This document shows positions 1 through 9,448 of a stretch of 64,000 nt of DNA, in pieces. The translations under genes were made by a program, and so were the position numbers. Within the stretch, counting starts at the first letter, position 1. Each line of letters starts with the position of its first letter. The notes beneath the pieces were generated by a model. That model saw only the letters and a program-made list of their open reading frames with translations. It was not told where the DNA came from and did no database searches. Source of the stretch: Bradyrhizobium centrolobii (GTDB lineage: Bacteria; Pseudomonadota; Alphaproteobacteria; Rhizobiales; Xanthobacteraceae); the NCBI RefSeq assembly GCF_001641635.1, contig NZ_LUUB01000026.1, positions 87,283 through 151,282 of the forward strand, given 5' to 3'.

Positions 1-1
1 C

Positions 2-2857
2 GATGCCGTCAGGATGCGCCTGCTCGAACTGCACCAAAGGCTCAGGGTCAGCTTCCCGGTCTACGCGCTCTTTACCAAGGCCGATCTCGTCGCCGGCTTC
101 ACGGAATATTTCGCCTATCTCAACGAGGCCGGCCGCCGCCAGGTCTGGGGCGCCACGTTCCAGACCGCCGACAAGACCCAGAATCTGGTAAGGCAGATTC
201 CTGTCGAGTTCGACCGTCTGCTGGAGCGCCTCAGCGAGGAGACGCTCGACCGCCTGCAGGACGAGCCGACGCCGCAGCACCGCGTGCAATTGTTCGGCTT
301 CCCGGCGCAGATGGCGCGGCTCAAGCCCCAGATCCACGATTTCCTCAACCAGATATTCGAGCCGACGCGCTATCACGTGAATGCGAATCTGCGCGGGTTC
401 TACTTCACCTCGGGTACACAGCAAGGCACGCCGATCGACCAGCTGATCGGCTCGCTGGCGCGCACGTTCGGCGCGGAGGAGGTCGGTTCCGGATCCTATT
501 CGGGCACGGGCAAGAGCTACTTCCTCGCCGATCTGATCTCCAAGGTCATCATCGGCGAGGCCGATTGGGTATCGACCGACCGTGCGGCGGTGCGCCGCGC
601 ACTGATCCTGAAGACCGCAGCGCTGTCGTTGATCGGCCTGGTCTCGATCGGACTGATCGCAGCGTGGCTGACGAGCTACAAGCGCAACTCCGATTTGATC
701 GAGCAGAGCCTGCAGGCGGACAGCGAGTATGCGGCCGCCGGAGCGCCACTCATCAAGCAGACGCTGATTGCCGATCATGATCTCGACAAGGTGCTGCCGC
801 TGCTCTACCGGCTGCGCAACGCCCCCGCGGGCTACGGATCGCGCAACGAGCCGGTGTCACTGTCGTCCCGCTATGGGCTCAGTCAGCACGCCCGGCTGCT
901 GTCGCCCTCGAAGACGGCCTATCATACGGCGCTCGAGCGCATGTTCCGGCCGCGCCTGCTGTATCGCCTGGAGGAGCAGCTCAACGCGCGCATCAACGAA
1001 CCTGCCTTCGTCTACGAGGCGCTGAAGGTCTACTTGATGCTCGGCGGACTGCAGTCGCCGGACCGCGAGCTGATCCGCTCCTGGATGCAGCGTGACTGGG
1101 CGGACAACCTCTATCCCGGCGCGACCAACGCGGAAGGACGGCGTCTGCTCGATGAGAACCTCGTGGCGATGTTCGAGCTCGAGACCGAGCAGCCGCCGCT
1201 GGTCGAACTCGACGGCAGGTTGATCAAGCAGGCCCAGAATTCCCTGGCGCGCCTGAGTGTGTCGCAACGTGCCTACGAGTTTCTGAAATCGGAGGCGCGT
1301 GCATCCACCGCCGGCGACTGGATCGCGAGCCGCCGCGGCGGTCCGGACATGGCCGTCGTGTTCGAAACCACGACGGGGCAGCCTTTGGACGCCGTGCGGG
1401 TGCCCGAGTTCTTCACCTACAACGGCTTCCATCAGAAGTTCATCGCCCGGCTGCCCGGACTGTCGGAGCGCATGAAGCGGGAGCGGTGGGTCTTGGGTGA
1501 TGCCGGTCAGCAGTCGGCGATCGACCAGCAATACGACAATCTGGCCGGCGATCTGCTTAGCATCTATTCCAACGATTTCGTGACGAGCTGGCGGACGGCA
1601 CTCGGCAGCCTGCGCCTGAAGAAGCTGCTGGTCGACAAGCCGAAATATGAGGTGCTGAGGGCGCTTTCGGCACCAACTTCGCCGATGCGGCAAGTCCTGG
1701 AATCGGTGCGCGACGAGACGATGCTGACCAAGGAACGGGCGAAGCCGCCGAACGCTGCGGCGCCCGCGGGGGCTGCCGCTGCACCGGCGCCGGCTCTCTT
1801 CACCAATGCCCAGGATGGACCGCCCGGGGCGACGATCGAGGCACAGTTCAAACCCTACCATGCGGTGCTCGAAGGCGAGAGCACCCGCCGGCCGATCGAC
1901 TCGACCATCGCCAACCTGAACGACATCGCCCAGAACCTGACGCTGATTATCGAGAACCCGCAACTGACCGCGCAAGCGACCGCTGCGCTTCAGACGCAGG
2001 TCGCAGCGCTCCGCAATAATGCCTCGCGCATGCCACCGCCATTCTCCGACATGCTGAGGGCGGCGGCCGGCGAGTTCGAAGGCAGTATCGCGGCCTCAAC
2101 CGCCGGACAGATCCTGCAGACGTTGCGCGATCAGGTGACGCCGGTCTGCCAGCAGACGGTGACCAACCGCTATCCGTTTGTCCGCAGCAGCAGCCAGGAG
2201 GTCCCGCTCGCGGACTTCGCCAAATTGTTCAGTCCGAACGGCGTTATGGACAAGTTCTTCACCCAGTACCTGGCACCTTACGCCGACACGTCGCGGTCGG
2301 ACTGGGTCTGGCGAAAGGAGAGCCCTGTCGGCCGGTCGTTCTCGCCTGACACGCTCAAGCAATTCCAGAACGCGGCCTATATCCGCGATGCCTTCTTCCA
2401 GACCGGCGGCGGTGTGCCGGCGGTATCGTTCGCGATCCGGCCACCTGGGGCATCCGGGCCAGGCGTGACGGTCAAGACTGAGATCGGCGGCACCACGATT
2501 ACAAGCCCAACCACTCCCGGACCGGCCGCTCCGTCCTTGTTCGGCGCTCCGCAACCAGCGCCACCGCCACCGCCACAGAGTAACGCACCGACGACCGTCC
2601 TATGGCCGGGCCCATCGCCGCGGACGGCAATTTCAGTCAGCAACGACACCGGTCCGCCATCCGTGCTTGAGCGCATCGGTCCCTGGTCGCTGTTCCGGAT
2701 GCTGGAGGCGGGCTCATTGGTGGCGAAGTCGGAAGCCGCCAGTGCGACTTTCATCGTCGCCGGGCGTGAGCTCAACTATCAGATTTCGACCGGATCGTTG
2801 CGCAATCCGCTGAACCTGTCAGTGCTCCGCGAGTTTCGTTGCCCGACCGGAATATGA
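2..2857 (+). CDS. tssM: Type VI secretion system membrane subunit TssM (IcmF), 3' part
   Basis: The reading frame is open from base 2, so the 5' part lies outside the window and about 951 residues of the C-terminal half are present. TssM is the inner-membrane scaffold of the T6SS trans-envelope complex (TssJLM). The N-terminal part seen here reads like the end of the IcmF cytoplasmic domain, followed by the family-typical segment RGFYFTSGTQQGTPID near residue 135. One membrane helix follows (about residues 200-220, ILKTAALSLIGLVSIGLIAA), then a long periplasmic domain and a Pro/Ala-rich linker near residues 835-875. The last bases overlap the next start (ATGA), so tagF is translationally coupled. 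The family assignment is firm; the missing start is the only limit. Confidence 0.93.
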   Translation, partial: DAVRMRLLELHQRLRVSFPVYALFTKADLVAGFTEYFAYLNEAGRRQVWGATFQTADKTQNLVRQIPVEFDRLLERLSEETLDRLQDEPTPQHRVQLFGFPAQMARLKPQIHDFLNQIFEPTRYHVNANLRGFYFTSGTQQGTPIDQLIGSLARTFGAEEVGSGSYSGTGKSYFLADLISKVIIGEADWVSTDRAAVRRALILKTAALSLIGLVSIGLIAAWLTSYKRNSDLIEQSLQADSEYAAAGAPLIKQTLIADHDLDKVLPLLYRLRNAPAGYGSRNEPVSLSSRYGLSQHARLLSPSKTAYHTALERMFRPRLLYRLEEQLNARINEPAFVYEALKVYLMLGGLQSPDRELIRSWMQRDWADNLYPGATNAEGRRLLDENLVAMFELETEQPPLVELDGRLIKQAQNSLARLSVSQRAYEFLKSEARASTAGDWIASRRGGPDMAVVFETTTGQPLDAVRVPEFFTYNGFHQKFIARLPGLSERMKRERWVLGDAGQQSAIDQQYDNLAGDLLSIYSNDFVTSWRTALGSLRLKKLLVDKPKYEVLRALSAPTSPMRQVLESVRDETMLTKERAKPPNAAAPAGAAAAPAPALFTNAQDGPPGATIEAQFKPYHAVLEGESTRRPIDSTIANLNDIAQNLTLIIENPQLTAQATAALQTQVAALRNNASRMPPPFSDMLRAAAGEFEGSIAASTAGQILQTLRDQVTPVCQQTVTNRYPFVRSSSQEVPLADFAKLFSPNGVMDKFFTQYLAPYADTSRSDWVWRKESPVGRSFSPDTLKQFQNAAYIRDAFFQTGGGVPAVSFAIRPPGASGPGVTVKTEIGGTTITSPTTPGPAAPSLFGAPQPAPPPPPQSNAPTTVLWPGPSPRTAISVSNDTGPPSVLERIGPWSLFRMLEAGSLVAKSEAASATFIVAGRELNYQISTGSLRNPLNLSVLREFRCPTGI

Positions 2858-3555
2858 CCATGCGTTGCGGTTTATTCGGCAAGATCGGCGCGAAACGCGA
2901 TTTCATCGCGATCGCGACCCCGCGCAGCTTCCTTGAAGCCTGGGAGCCGTGGGTGCAGGCTGCGCTGTCGGCAAGCCGCCACCAGCTTGGCTCAGGCTGG
3001 CAGCAAGCCTTCTTGACCGCGCCGGTTTGGCGATTCTGGCTCGGCGCCGCGATCTGCGGCACCACGGTGGCGGGCGCAATCATGCCTTCGCTCGACGGGG
3101 TAGGGCGGTACTATCCATTGACCCTGCACGCGGTGACGGGCGATGACGCCTCGCTGCCGCCGCCGAACGTCGATCCACAGGACGAATGGTTCGGGCAAGC
3201 GGAGACATTCCTGCTCTCGACTCTGGATCGGGCCGCCACCTTCGAGCAGATCTCCGATGCACTGGATCGTCTCGCGGTGCCGCGACTGCAGGCGAACGTC
3301 GCCGACGGTCCGCCGATCACGTCGCTGGGGGCCGCGACAATGGGAGGGGCTTCAGCCGTCGACGCGTTCGCCGGGTCGTTCGCCGCACTTTGCGCCGCCA
3401 ACCCACAGGTCTACGCCGCGGCCAGCTTCTGGTGGACCGCCGGAGGCGATGGCTTTCCCCCGATGGCGCTGAGTTGCCGCGGATTGCCAGATCCATTTCA
3501 CTACTCCACGCTGCTGACCGGCGATCTCGGCCTCGCGGCATCCGGGACGGGATGA
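2854..3555 (+). CDS. tagF: T6SS-associated protein TagF
   Basis: This 233-residue protein belongs to the TagF (BMA_A0400) family, which in other bacteria represses T6SS assembly post-translationally and works alongside the PpkA/PppA threonine-phosphorylation switch. The diagnostic segment is GAIMPSLDGVGRYYPLTL near residue 75, close to the family pattern MPSxDxxGRxxPL. The ATG at 2854 overlaps the tssM stop by four bases and is preferred to an upstream TTG in the same frame at 2839. The order tssM-tagF-phosphatase-kinase supports the call. No other domain is fused here, whereas in some species TagF is fused to PppA. Confidence 0.88.
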   Translation: MTMRCGLFGKIGAKRDFIAIATPRSFLEAWEPWVQAALSASRHQLGSGWQQAFLTAPVWRFWLGAAICGTTVAGAIMPSLDGVGRYYPLTLHAVTGDDASLPPPNVDPQDEWFGQAETFLLSTLDRAATFEQISDALDRLAVPRLQANVADGPPITSLGAATMGGASAVDAFAGSFAALCAANPQVYAAASFWWTAGGDGFPPMALSCRGLPDPFHYSTLLTGDLGLAASGTG

Positions 3556-3561
3556 CGCGCG

Positions 3562-4338
3562 ATGGTACACACCCCATCCCTGTTCGATGTCGGCAGCGTC
3601 ACCCATGTTGGACGGGTGCGGGAGCGGAACGAGGATTCATGTCTGGTGCGAACCGACGTCGGCCTGTGGGCGGTCGCCGACGGTATGGGTGGTCATGAGG
3701 CCGGCGATCTCGCCAGTCGCATCGTGGTGCAGTCGCTCGATGCGATCGGCACGCCTGAGTCAGCTGCAGACCTGCTGGCGGAATGCGAGCAGCGGCTGTT
3801 CAGCGCGAACCAGCAGATCCTGGCGCTCAGTCATGAAAGACATGGGGCCACCGTTGGTACCACGGCGGCGGTTCTGCTCGTGCGCGACGGCTATTATGCG
3901 TGCATATGGGCGGGCGACAGCCGGGTCTACCTGATCAACCGTGGTGGCATCAAGCAGGTGTCGCATGATCACAGCGAACTGGAGGAACTGATCGCCGAAG
4001 GTGCGCTGTCGCGCGAGGACGTGAAGGATTGGCCGAGCAATGCCATTACCCGGGCCGTCGGCGTCGCCGATGATCCGGAGTTCGAGGTGGTGACAGGCCC
4101 GGCCGAGCCGGAGGACATCTTCGTGATCTGCAGCGATGGCCTGACCAGGCACTTGCAGGACGACGAGATCCTGCAGCACGCGGCCACGCGGCGCGCCCAG
4201 GCGGCCTGCGATGACATGCTCGCGCTGGCTCTGGATCGCGGAGGGATCGACAACGTGACGATCGTGGTCGTGCGGCTGCTGACGCCAAAATCCACGGAGC
4301 CGACAAGATCGCCGCTCGATCGGGAGCCGCAGCCATGA
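3562..4338 (+). CDS. pppA: PP2C-family Ser/Thr phosphatase of the T6SS switch (PppA-like)
   Basis: A 258-residue PP2C phosphatase, the predicted antagonist of the kinase encoded next to it. Metal-binding PP2C motifs are visible in order: RVRERNEDS near residue 20, VADGMGGHEAG near residue 38, a WAGDSRVYL segment near residue 116, CSDGLTRHL near residue 190 and GGIDNVTIVVV near the C-terminus. In characterised T6SSs, PppA removes the phosphate that PpkA adds to Fha1 and so turns secretion off. No FHA protein gene lies in this part of the cluster. The gene starts six bases after tagF, and its end overlaps the kinase start by four bases, so expression is probably coupled. Confidence 0.9.
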   Translation: MVHTPSLFDVGSVTHVGRVRERNEDSCLVRTDVGLWAVADGMGGHEAGDLASRIVVQSLDAIGTPESAADLLAECEQRLFSANQQILALSHERHGATVGTTAAVLLVRDGYYACIWAGDSRVYLINRGGIKQVSHDHSELEELIAEGALSREDVKDWPSNAITRAVGVADDPEFEVVTGPAEPEDIFVICSDGLTRHLQDDEILQHAATRRAQAACDDMLALALDRGGIDNVTIVVVRLLTPKSTEPTRSPLDREPQP

Positions 4339-6143
4339 CCCCGAACGACCCGTTCCGATCGTCCTACCGCGGTGTGCCGCCCGGCACCCGGCTCAACGGC
4401 ATCTATGAGATCGAAGCGATGATCGGTGCGGGCGGCATGGGTGAGGTCTACAAGTGCCGCGAGATTCAGACCGGATCGCCGGTTGCGGTGAAAATGCTGC
4501 TGCCCGAGATGGTCGACAACGAGGCGGCGCTCGCGCTGTTCCGTCGGGAGGCTGCAGCGCTCCACAATCTTCCACATGACGCGATCGTTCGCTACTTCCT
4601 GTTCACTGTGGAGCCGGTGCTGCAGCGACCGTATCTCGCGATGGAGTTCGTGAACGGCCGCTCGCTCTCGAACATGCTCGACGAAGGGCCGTTGACCTTC
4701 GAGGCGCTGATCAAGCTGATGCAGCGCGTCGCATCGGGACTGGAAGCCGCCCATGAGCACGGCATCATCCATCGCGACGTTTCCCCGGACAATATCATCG
4801 TGCCGCTCGACGATGTCAGGCGGGCCAAGATCATCGATTTCGGCATCGCCCGCTCGACCCAGATGGGCGACAAAACCATCATCGGCTCGGGCTTCGCCGG
4901 CAAGGACAACTATGCATCGCCGGAACAGGTAGGGTTGTACGGCAATGATGTCACCGCGAAATCCGATGTCTACAGCCTCGGTCTCGTGCTGTTCCATGCG
5001 CTGACCGGACAGAAGCTCGATATGGGCGGCAGCCAGTTTCAACTGGTGGAGAAGCGCCGGCGTGTGCCCGATCTCGGTGCGGTGGACATGCGCATCCGGC
5101 CTTTGCTGGAGCAGATGCTGCAGCCTGATCCGGCATTGCGTCCGACCATGGCGGAGGTCGCCAACTGGAGGCCGACCGGTTCGGCTCAGGCACCCGCCAC
5201 GCCGCTGTACGGCTTCGATCCGCTGCGGCGGCCGGAACGCGCGACGCCGGCGCTGCAGGACAGGATGCCATCAACTGCGGAGAGCCGCCGCAGCCTGTGG
5301 CTGGGTGCAGGCGTTGCGGCGGTGTTGCTCCTGCTCGGCGGGGGCGGATATGCCTTCTACAAGCTGGTCTGGTCGGCGCCCGGCGTCGCTGCCTTGCCGC
5401 CACCTCCGAAACTCGCCGGGACAATGTCGCCGCCGAAGGCCGAGCCCGCCGCGCCACAGCCCGGGCGCCAGGAGCCGGTGAAGCTGCCCGCGCAGCCGAC
5501 TGTGACGCCGTCTCCGGCACTCGATGGGCCGGGGCGAGCCGAGCGCATCCGCAAATATGTGGCCCAATATTCTGGCGGCGATTGCTTCTTCATCCTGCCC
5601 GTTGCCGTGAGTCAAAACGCCGCTGTTATCGAAGGCTTCGGCGCCTCGACCGCTCCGTTCGACACCTTCGACAAGGCGTTCCGGCGGGAGCAGGGATTCG
5701 AGGCCTCGGTCGGCGTCAGGCAAGTGACTGAGGCGCAATGTCCGGCCGTCAAGTTCTTGAGCCAGGTCGGGAGCGATCAGGCGCGAGCGCCGCGCATCAA
5801 CCTGTCGGCGACAGAGCTGAAGGCCGGCGAAACCCTCAATGGGACCATCGAGAACTTCGCCAACCGTGTGGTGGAGCTGCTCATGGTGTCGGAGCGCGGC
5901 GAGGTCCAGAGCCTGTCTTATCTTCTGAAGCCGGGCATCGACTCGCTTTCGTTTACGCTCCCGACAGCGCGCGCGACCGGTCCGCAACTGCTGTTGGTCG
6001 TGGCGACCCCGCAGGTTCTGGACTCGTTGCGCCAACCGCGACCAATGGCTGCCGACACGTTCTTCCTGGAGGCGCTGAGCGAGGCTCAGCGCAACAAGAC
6101 GACGATCATCGCAGCCGCGCGCTACGTGCTGCTCACGAACTGA
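4335..6143 (+). CDS. ppkA: T6SS Ser/Thr protein kinase (PpkA-like) with periplasmic C-terminal part
   Basis: A 602-residue transmembrane kinase. The cytoplasmic kinase domain (about residues 15-275) has a glycine loop (IGAGGMGEVYK), the catalytic lysine in VAVKML, an HRD-type loop (IIHRDVSPDN), DFG (IIDFGIAR) and an activation segment ending in ASPEQ. One helix (about residues 318-340, LGAGVAAVLLLLGGGGYAFY) leads to a Pro-rich linker and then a periplasmic region of about 220 residues. The last part (about residues 475-600) resembles the small beta-rich sensory modules found at kinase C-termini; I do not name its family. PpkA activates T6SS in Pseudomonas by phosphorylating Fha1. The next gene is convergent and only nine bases away. 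Confidence 0.88.
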   Translation: MTPNDPFRSSYRGVPPGTRLNGIYEIEAMIGAGGMGEVYKCREIQTGSPVAVKMLLPEMVDNEAALALFRREAAALHNLPHDAIVRYFLFTVEPVLQRPYLAMEFVNGRSLSNMLDEGPLTFEALIKLMQRVASGLEAAHEHGIIHRDVSPDNIIVPLDDVRRAKIIDFGIARSTQMGDKTIIGSGFAGKDNYASPEQVGLYGNDVTAKSDVYSLGLVLFHALTGQKLDMGGSQFQLVEKRRRVPDLGAVDMRIRPLLEQMLQPDPALRPTMAEVANWRPTGSAQAPATPLYGFDPLRRPERATPALQDRMPSTAESRRSLWLGAGVAAVLLLLGGGGYAFYKLVWSAPGVAALPPPPKLAGTMSPPKAEPAAPQPGRQEPVKLPAQPTVTPSPALDGPGRAERIRKYVAQYSGGDCFFILPVAVSQNAAVIEGFGASTAPFDTFDKAFRREQGFEASVGVRQVTEAQCPAVKFLSQVGSDQARAPRINLSATELKAGETLNGTIENFANRVVELLMVSERGEVQSLSYLLKPGIDSLSFTLPTARATGPQLLLVVATPQVLDSLRQPRPMAADTFFLEALSEAQRNKTTIIAAARYVLLTN

Positions 6144-6152
6144 TCGACACGC

Positions 6153-7193
6153 TCAGAATTTTCCTATCACCAGGATCTTCAGGTCGGCATCCGGCTTGAA
6201 ATCGCCTGCCGTATATTCAAGCGTGTTTCCGGTGGAGGATGCCTTGAGCCGCCCCGGACAGAAGCTCACGAGGTGCTCGCTGCTGCCCGGGTCGATGGTC
6301 AGCTTGAACGACCGGATCGGCCCGGCCCAGTTCGCGCCGGTCTTGAGCACGTATGATATGCGCCGTTCCTGCAGCTTCGCGCTGTTGGCTTGGTTGTTGC
6401 CTGCGCGCTTGTCGAGCTCGGCGAGGAACGCATCCTGGACGCAATACTCCTTGCGGTAACGCGCGACTTCCTGACTGAGCGCGCTACTACGGCGCAGGCT
6501 CGAGCGCAGGATGGTGTCAGGGCTGGAGCCGACGCTCGGGCGATACTGGTGTTCGACGGTGACGGTGCGCGCGGGCGGAAACACCTGTTGGCGCACAGCC
6601 GAAGTCTTGGTGACCCAGCCTGGCGCATATTGCTGGCGACCATTGTCGCTCATGCCGGCAGGCATCAGAAGCCCGTCGTCCACGAGCCGGGTTCGCGTCG
6701 CCGCGGGCAGGTCGGCCACCCGGATCTCGCGGCCACCGATCGGCAGCAGCGGTAGCTTGAGTTCACGGAGCAGGGCACTGACATCCTTGTCGCCGACCAT
6801 GGCGCGCTGATCGATGGTCAGCGGTGCCGGGCTGCCGTCGACTTTGGTCTCGAAGTCGACGAAGTTGACCGGATCGTTTGACGGCAGCGCAATGTTCTCG
6901 GCCTCCGACAGGTCGATGTCGGGCAGAGGGAAGGCAACCGTGAGCGCAACCGGCTTGGTGGTGACGTTGGTGAATTGGTAGCGAACGCTGATCCTGTCGA
7001 GCGCGATACGAAGGTCCTCGCTCTGCATGGCCACGTCATTGGTGCGAACGAACTGGAGTCCGCCGATCGACAATTCCGCAGCCGAGTCGTTGGCCCGTGC
7101 CGGCCAGCCGGTCGCAACCAACAGCATGACCATCAAGGCCCGCACCCGGAACGACGGCCGGGTGGACGGTCCGTTCCCTACGCTAGTCTTCAT
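6153..7193 (-). CDS. Exported DUF4424-family protein
   Basis: A 346-residue protein with an N-terminal export signal (MVMLLVATGWPARAND, about residues 19-34) and a body typical of DUF4424: it opens with an SAAELSIGGLQFVRTNDVAMQSEDL-like stretch, with VTVAFPLPDIDL-like text some 50 residues later. No function is established for the family. The ATG at 7193 is chosen because the signal peptide follows closely; an ATG at 7208 in the same frame is possible. It follows the small gene at 7232-7513 on the same strand with a short gap, so the two are probably co-transcribed. It converges with the T6SS kinase gene. Confidence 0.75.
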   Translation of the reverse strand: MKTSVGNGPSTRPSFRVRALMVMLLVATGWPARANDSAAELSIGGLQFVRTNDVAMQSEDLRIALDRISVRYQFTNVTTKPVALTVAFPLPDIDLSEAENIALPSNDPVNFVDFETKVDGSPAPLTIDQRAMVGDKDVSALLRELKLPLLPIGGREIRVADLPAATRTRLVDDGLLMPAGMSDNGRQQYAPGWVTKTSAVRQQVFPPARTVTVEHQYRPSVGSSPDTILRSSLRRSSALSQEVARYRKEYCVQDAFLAELDKRAGNNQANSAKLQERRISYVLKTGANWAGPIRSFKLTIDPGSSEHLVSFCPGRLKASSTGNTLEYTAGDFKPDADLKILVIGKF

Positions 7194-7231
7194 GCGGCGT
7201 CGCAGCATATGCCGGTTCCATCCGGTGTGGG

Positions 7232-7513
7232 TCAGTCGATCGCCTGGTAAAGATCGCCCCACTCGGACTTCCAGACCCCGTCTGGATCGCACACCACGAT
7301 CGCGAGCTTTACGTCGTTCGCCAGCCGGATCGCGCCGCGAAAGGCGTCCTGAGCCGGCAACTGAGCGCTGACCTGGTCAGTGGTCAGCCGTCCCCCACTC
7401 GCGGCGGCCGGCAGCACGATCGATCCGGAGGCACCGTCATTGTCGCGCTTCAGGACCAGCGTGATCGCGTCGGGCTGGACGTCATTGACCTGCTCAAATC
7501 TATTCCGGGCCAT
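7232..7513 (-). CDS. Small conserved-looking hypothetical protein
   Basis: A 93-residue protein starting MARNRFEQVNDVQPDAI and ending WKSEWGDLYQAID. It has no signal peptide or membrane helix. It looks like a compact alpha/beta cytoplasmic protein with a VKLAIVVCDPDGVWKSEWG segment near the end. The ATG at 7513 is preferred to an upstream in-frame start at 7528. It lies just upstream of the DUF4424 gene on the same strand and is divergent from the exported gene at 7673. I do not recognise the family. It is kept because its coding character and operon position are good. Confidence 0.55.
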   Translation of the reverse strand: MARNRFEQVNDVQPDAITLVLKRDNDGASGSIVLPAAASGGRLTTDQVSAQLPAQDAFRGAIRLANDVKLAIVVCDPDGVWKSEWGDLYQAID

Positions 7514-7672
7514 GGTTTTGCACCGCAAGCTGAAGTGGTTCGGACTATCACCGTCGAGTGATAGAATTGAACGCGATTGAGATTGCTCACCACTAATTGA
7601 CGCGCCGCATCAACGGCATCTCGGATTAGTCGATCCGACGCGGCGATCGGTTCGGGGTACATTGAGGCGAAC

Positions 7673-9391
7673 ATGTTTCGTCCAATTCGTTGGATCTGGG
7701 TATTCATCGTTGGCGCTGGCATTTTCGTAACCAGAGCGCACGCCGACAATACCGTCGTACGCAGCTTTGCCGGCGGTTCTGCCGCGTCCATGGTCGGCAT
7801 CATCCCGGCCAGCGAGGACGTGGAACTCGGAGGTCCGCAAGCGCTCACTGCCGACGGGCAGGGCAACCTGTTTGTGCTCGATCAGATCAACGGCCGCATT
7901 CTCCAGTTCGATCCCAAACAGCCGAATTCTGATCCCGACGTCCTCAACATGCCGAAGGACGTCCAGCCGACCGATCTCGTCGTCCACAACGACGACATCA
8001 CGGTCTGGGACGGCGGCGTGCGGACGCTGAAGGCGGCGCCGGGACAGTCCACGCGCGGACTCGGTGGCGTGATCCAGCTTGAGGAGGTCTCGAGCCGTGG
8101 TGTGGACGATCAGGTCGCTGTCTCGGCCTTCGCTCAGATGGGATCGCAGGCGCCCGGCAGCGCGACAGACTTGCTCGATCAGAACACGCGCGCGGCCATC
8201 ATCAGGACGACGCGGCAACCCGACCGGCAATATGTTGCTTCCCGAAGCAAGGGCTCGGTGATCGCCGATATCATTCCGGACAAGGGCAATGCCAGCGTGC
8301 GGGTCGAGATCCAAACCATGGTCACCAACGAGACCATTGGCCAACTCGGCCTGCGCGTGCGCAACCAACTCGGCACGGTGGAGTTTCTCGAGATTGACAA
8401 CAGCGACCGCTTCTACGTGTTGGCCGAGGACATTCCGCCATCGGGGAAGAACGCCTCCACTTTCGTCGCACGCTATGCCGCGAACGGGCGTCTCGAGGGA
8501 ATCTACGAGCTGCCTCTGGAGGATACCCCGCTGACCAGGCGGTTCGTCACGGTCTCGGGCGATGGCGATGTCTATTTCCTGCGGACCAAGCCGGACGGTG
8601 TTGAAGTGGTGGGCGTCGGCTTCCGGCCCCTGGGCAATGTCTCGGTTATCGACCTGCGGCCGTCGCGAACAACAGCCGCGCCGGCGCCGCAGCCCGACGT
8701 GAAGTTCAACGCGACAGCTGCCGTGCGGCCGTCCAATCGCCAGCAGGCGATCGAGACCGCGTTTGCGTTCGAGGGCGTCCAGTGGAGGCTCACGCAGGCA
8801 AATTACGGCAACGATCCGGACAGCCAATGCAGCGGCTTCAACCGTATTCGCCGGCCGTGGTACCTCCAGGGCAAGGTGAACCAGGAGGTGCGCGGCGTAC
8901 CCTATTGCTGGGGCTGCCACGGCTCGCTCGCGAACTTCCGGCAGCGGATCGAGAGCGGGACGCTGGCTGGCAATGTCTGCACCCGCAACGCGCCGCGGCC
9001 GGATGTGGCGGGCGTCGACTGTTCGGCATTCGTCAGCGCCGCGTGGGGACTCAGTGTCCACTACACGACGGCCGCGATCCCTGCGATCGCAGCGCCCGTG
9101 ACAAATCCCTGGGACCTGAAGCCCGGCGATGCGCTGAACAAGCCGGGCTCGCACGTGATGTTGTTCCTGCGGTTCACGCCTGATCGCAAGGCGGAGGTGA
9201 TGGAATCCTCGACCGGTGGCTGCAATGGCCGCGTCTGCCGCAACGTCTATCCGTTGGCGAGCCTGCTCGCGCGCGGCTATGCTCCGGTCCGCTTTCGCGC
9301 CCTTGCGGACGATCAGACGACGGTTTCAGCGAGCGCCTATCAAGAGACCGAACCGCCGGCGGGCCGCAAGACGGCAAGCAAGAGGCGCTGA
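7673..9391 (+). CDS. Exported protein with propeller-like N-terminal region and NlpC/P60-type C-terminal domain
   Basis: A 572-residue secreted protein with a clear signal peptide (residues 1-24, ending ARAHA). Residues about 45-340 contain NHL-like text such as GPQALTADGQGNLFVLDQ and WDGG repeats, consistent with a beta-propeller. The C-terminal third looks like an NlpC/P60 (papain-like) hydrolase: a putative nucleophile Cys in VDCSAFVSAAWG near residue 449 and a His in KPGSHVMLF near residue 494. Extra cysteines in YCWGCHG (about 411) and GGCNGRVC (about 518) could form disulfides. NlpC/P60 enzymes usually cut cell-wall peptides or related amide bonds, so envelope remodelling is a reasonable guess. 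It is the first gene of a plus-strand run with the caspase-fold gene at 9449. Confidence 0.7.
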   Translation: MFRPIRWIWVFIVGAGIFVTRAHADNTVVRSFAGGSAASMVGIIPASEDVELGGPQALTADGQGNLFVLDQINGRILQFDPKQPNSDPDVLNMPKDVQPTDLVVHNDDITVWDGGVRTLKAAPGQSTRGLGGVIQLEEVSSRGVDDQVAVSAFAQMGSQAPGSATDLLDQNTRAAIIRTTRQPDRQYVASRSKGSVIADIIPDKGNASVRVEIQTMVTNETIGQLGLRVRNQLGTVEFLEIDNSDRFYVLAEDIPPSGKNASTFVARYAANGRLEGIYELPLEDTPLTRRFVTVSGDGDVYFLRTKPDGVEVVGVGFRPLGNVSVIDLRPSRTTAAPAPQPDVKFNATAAVRPSNRQQAIETAFAFEGVQWRLTQANYGNDPDSQCSGFNRIRRPWYLQGKVNQEVRGVPYCWGCHGSLANFRQRIESGTLAGNVCTRNAPRPDVAGVDCSAFVSAAWGLSVHYTTAAIPAIAAPVTNPWDLKPGDALNKPGSHVMLFLRFTPDRKAEVMESSTGGCNGRVCRNVYPLASLLARGYAPVRFRALADDQTTVSASAYQETEPPAGRKTASKRR

Positions 9392-9448
9392 ACCACGTGT
9401 GTCGTTGGCGCTACAGAATGGGTAAGCGTGAAGTCGAGGTGGATCACA

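Noticed and set aside
857..1975. Long minus-strand open frame (372 codons) inside tssM
   Set aside because: It is antisense to a clear TssM reading and has Arg/His-rich composition typical of GC-rich shadow frames.
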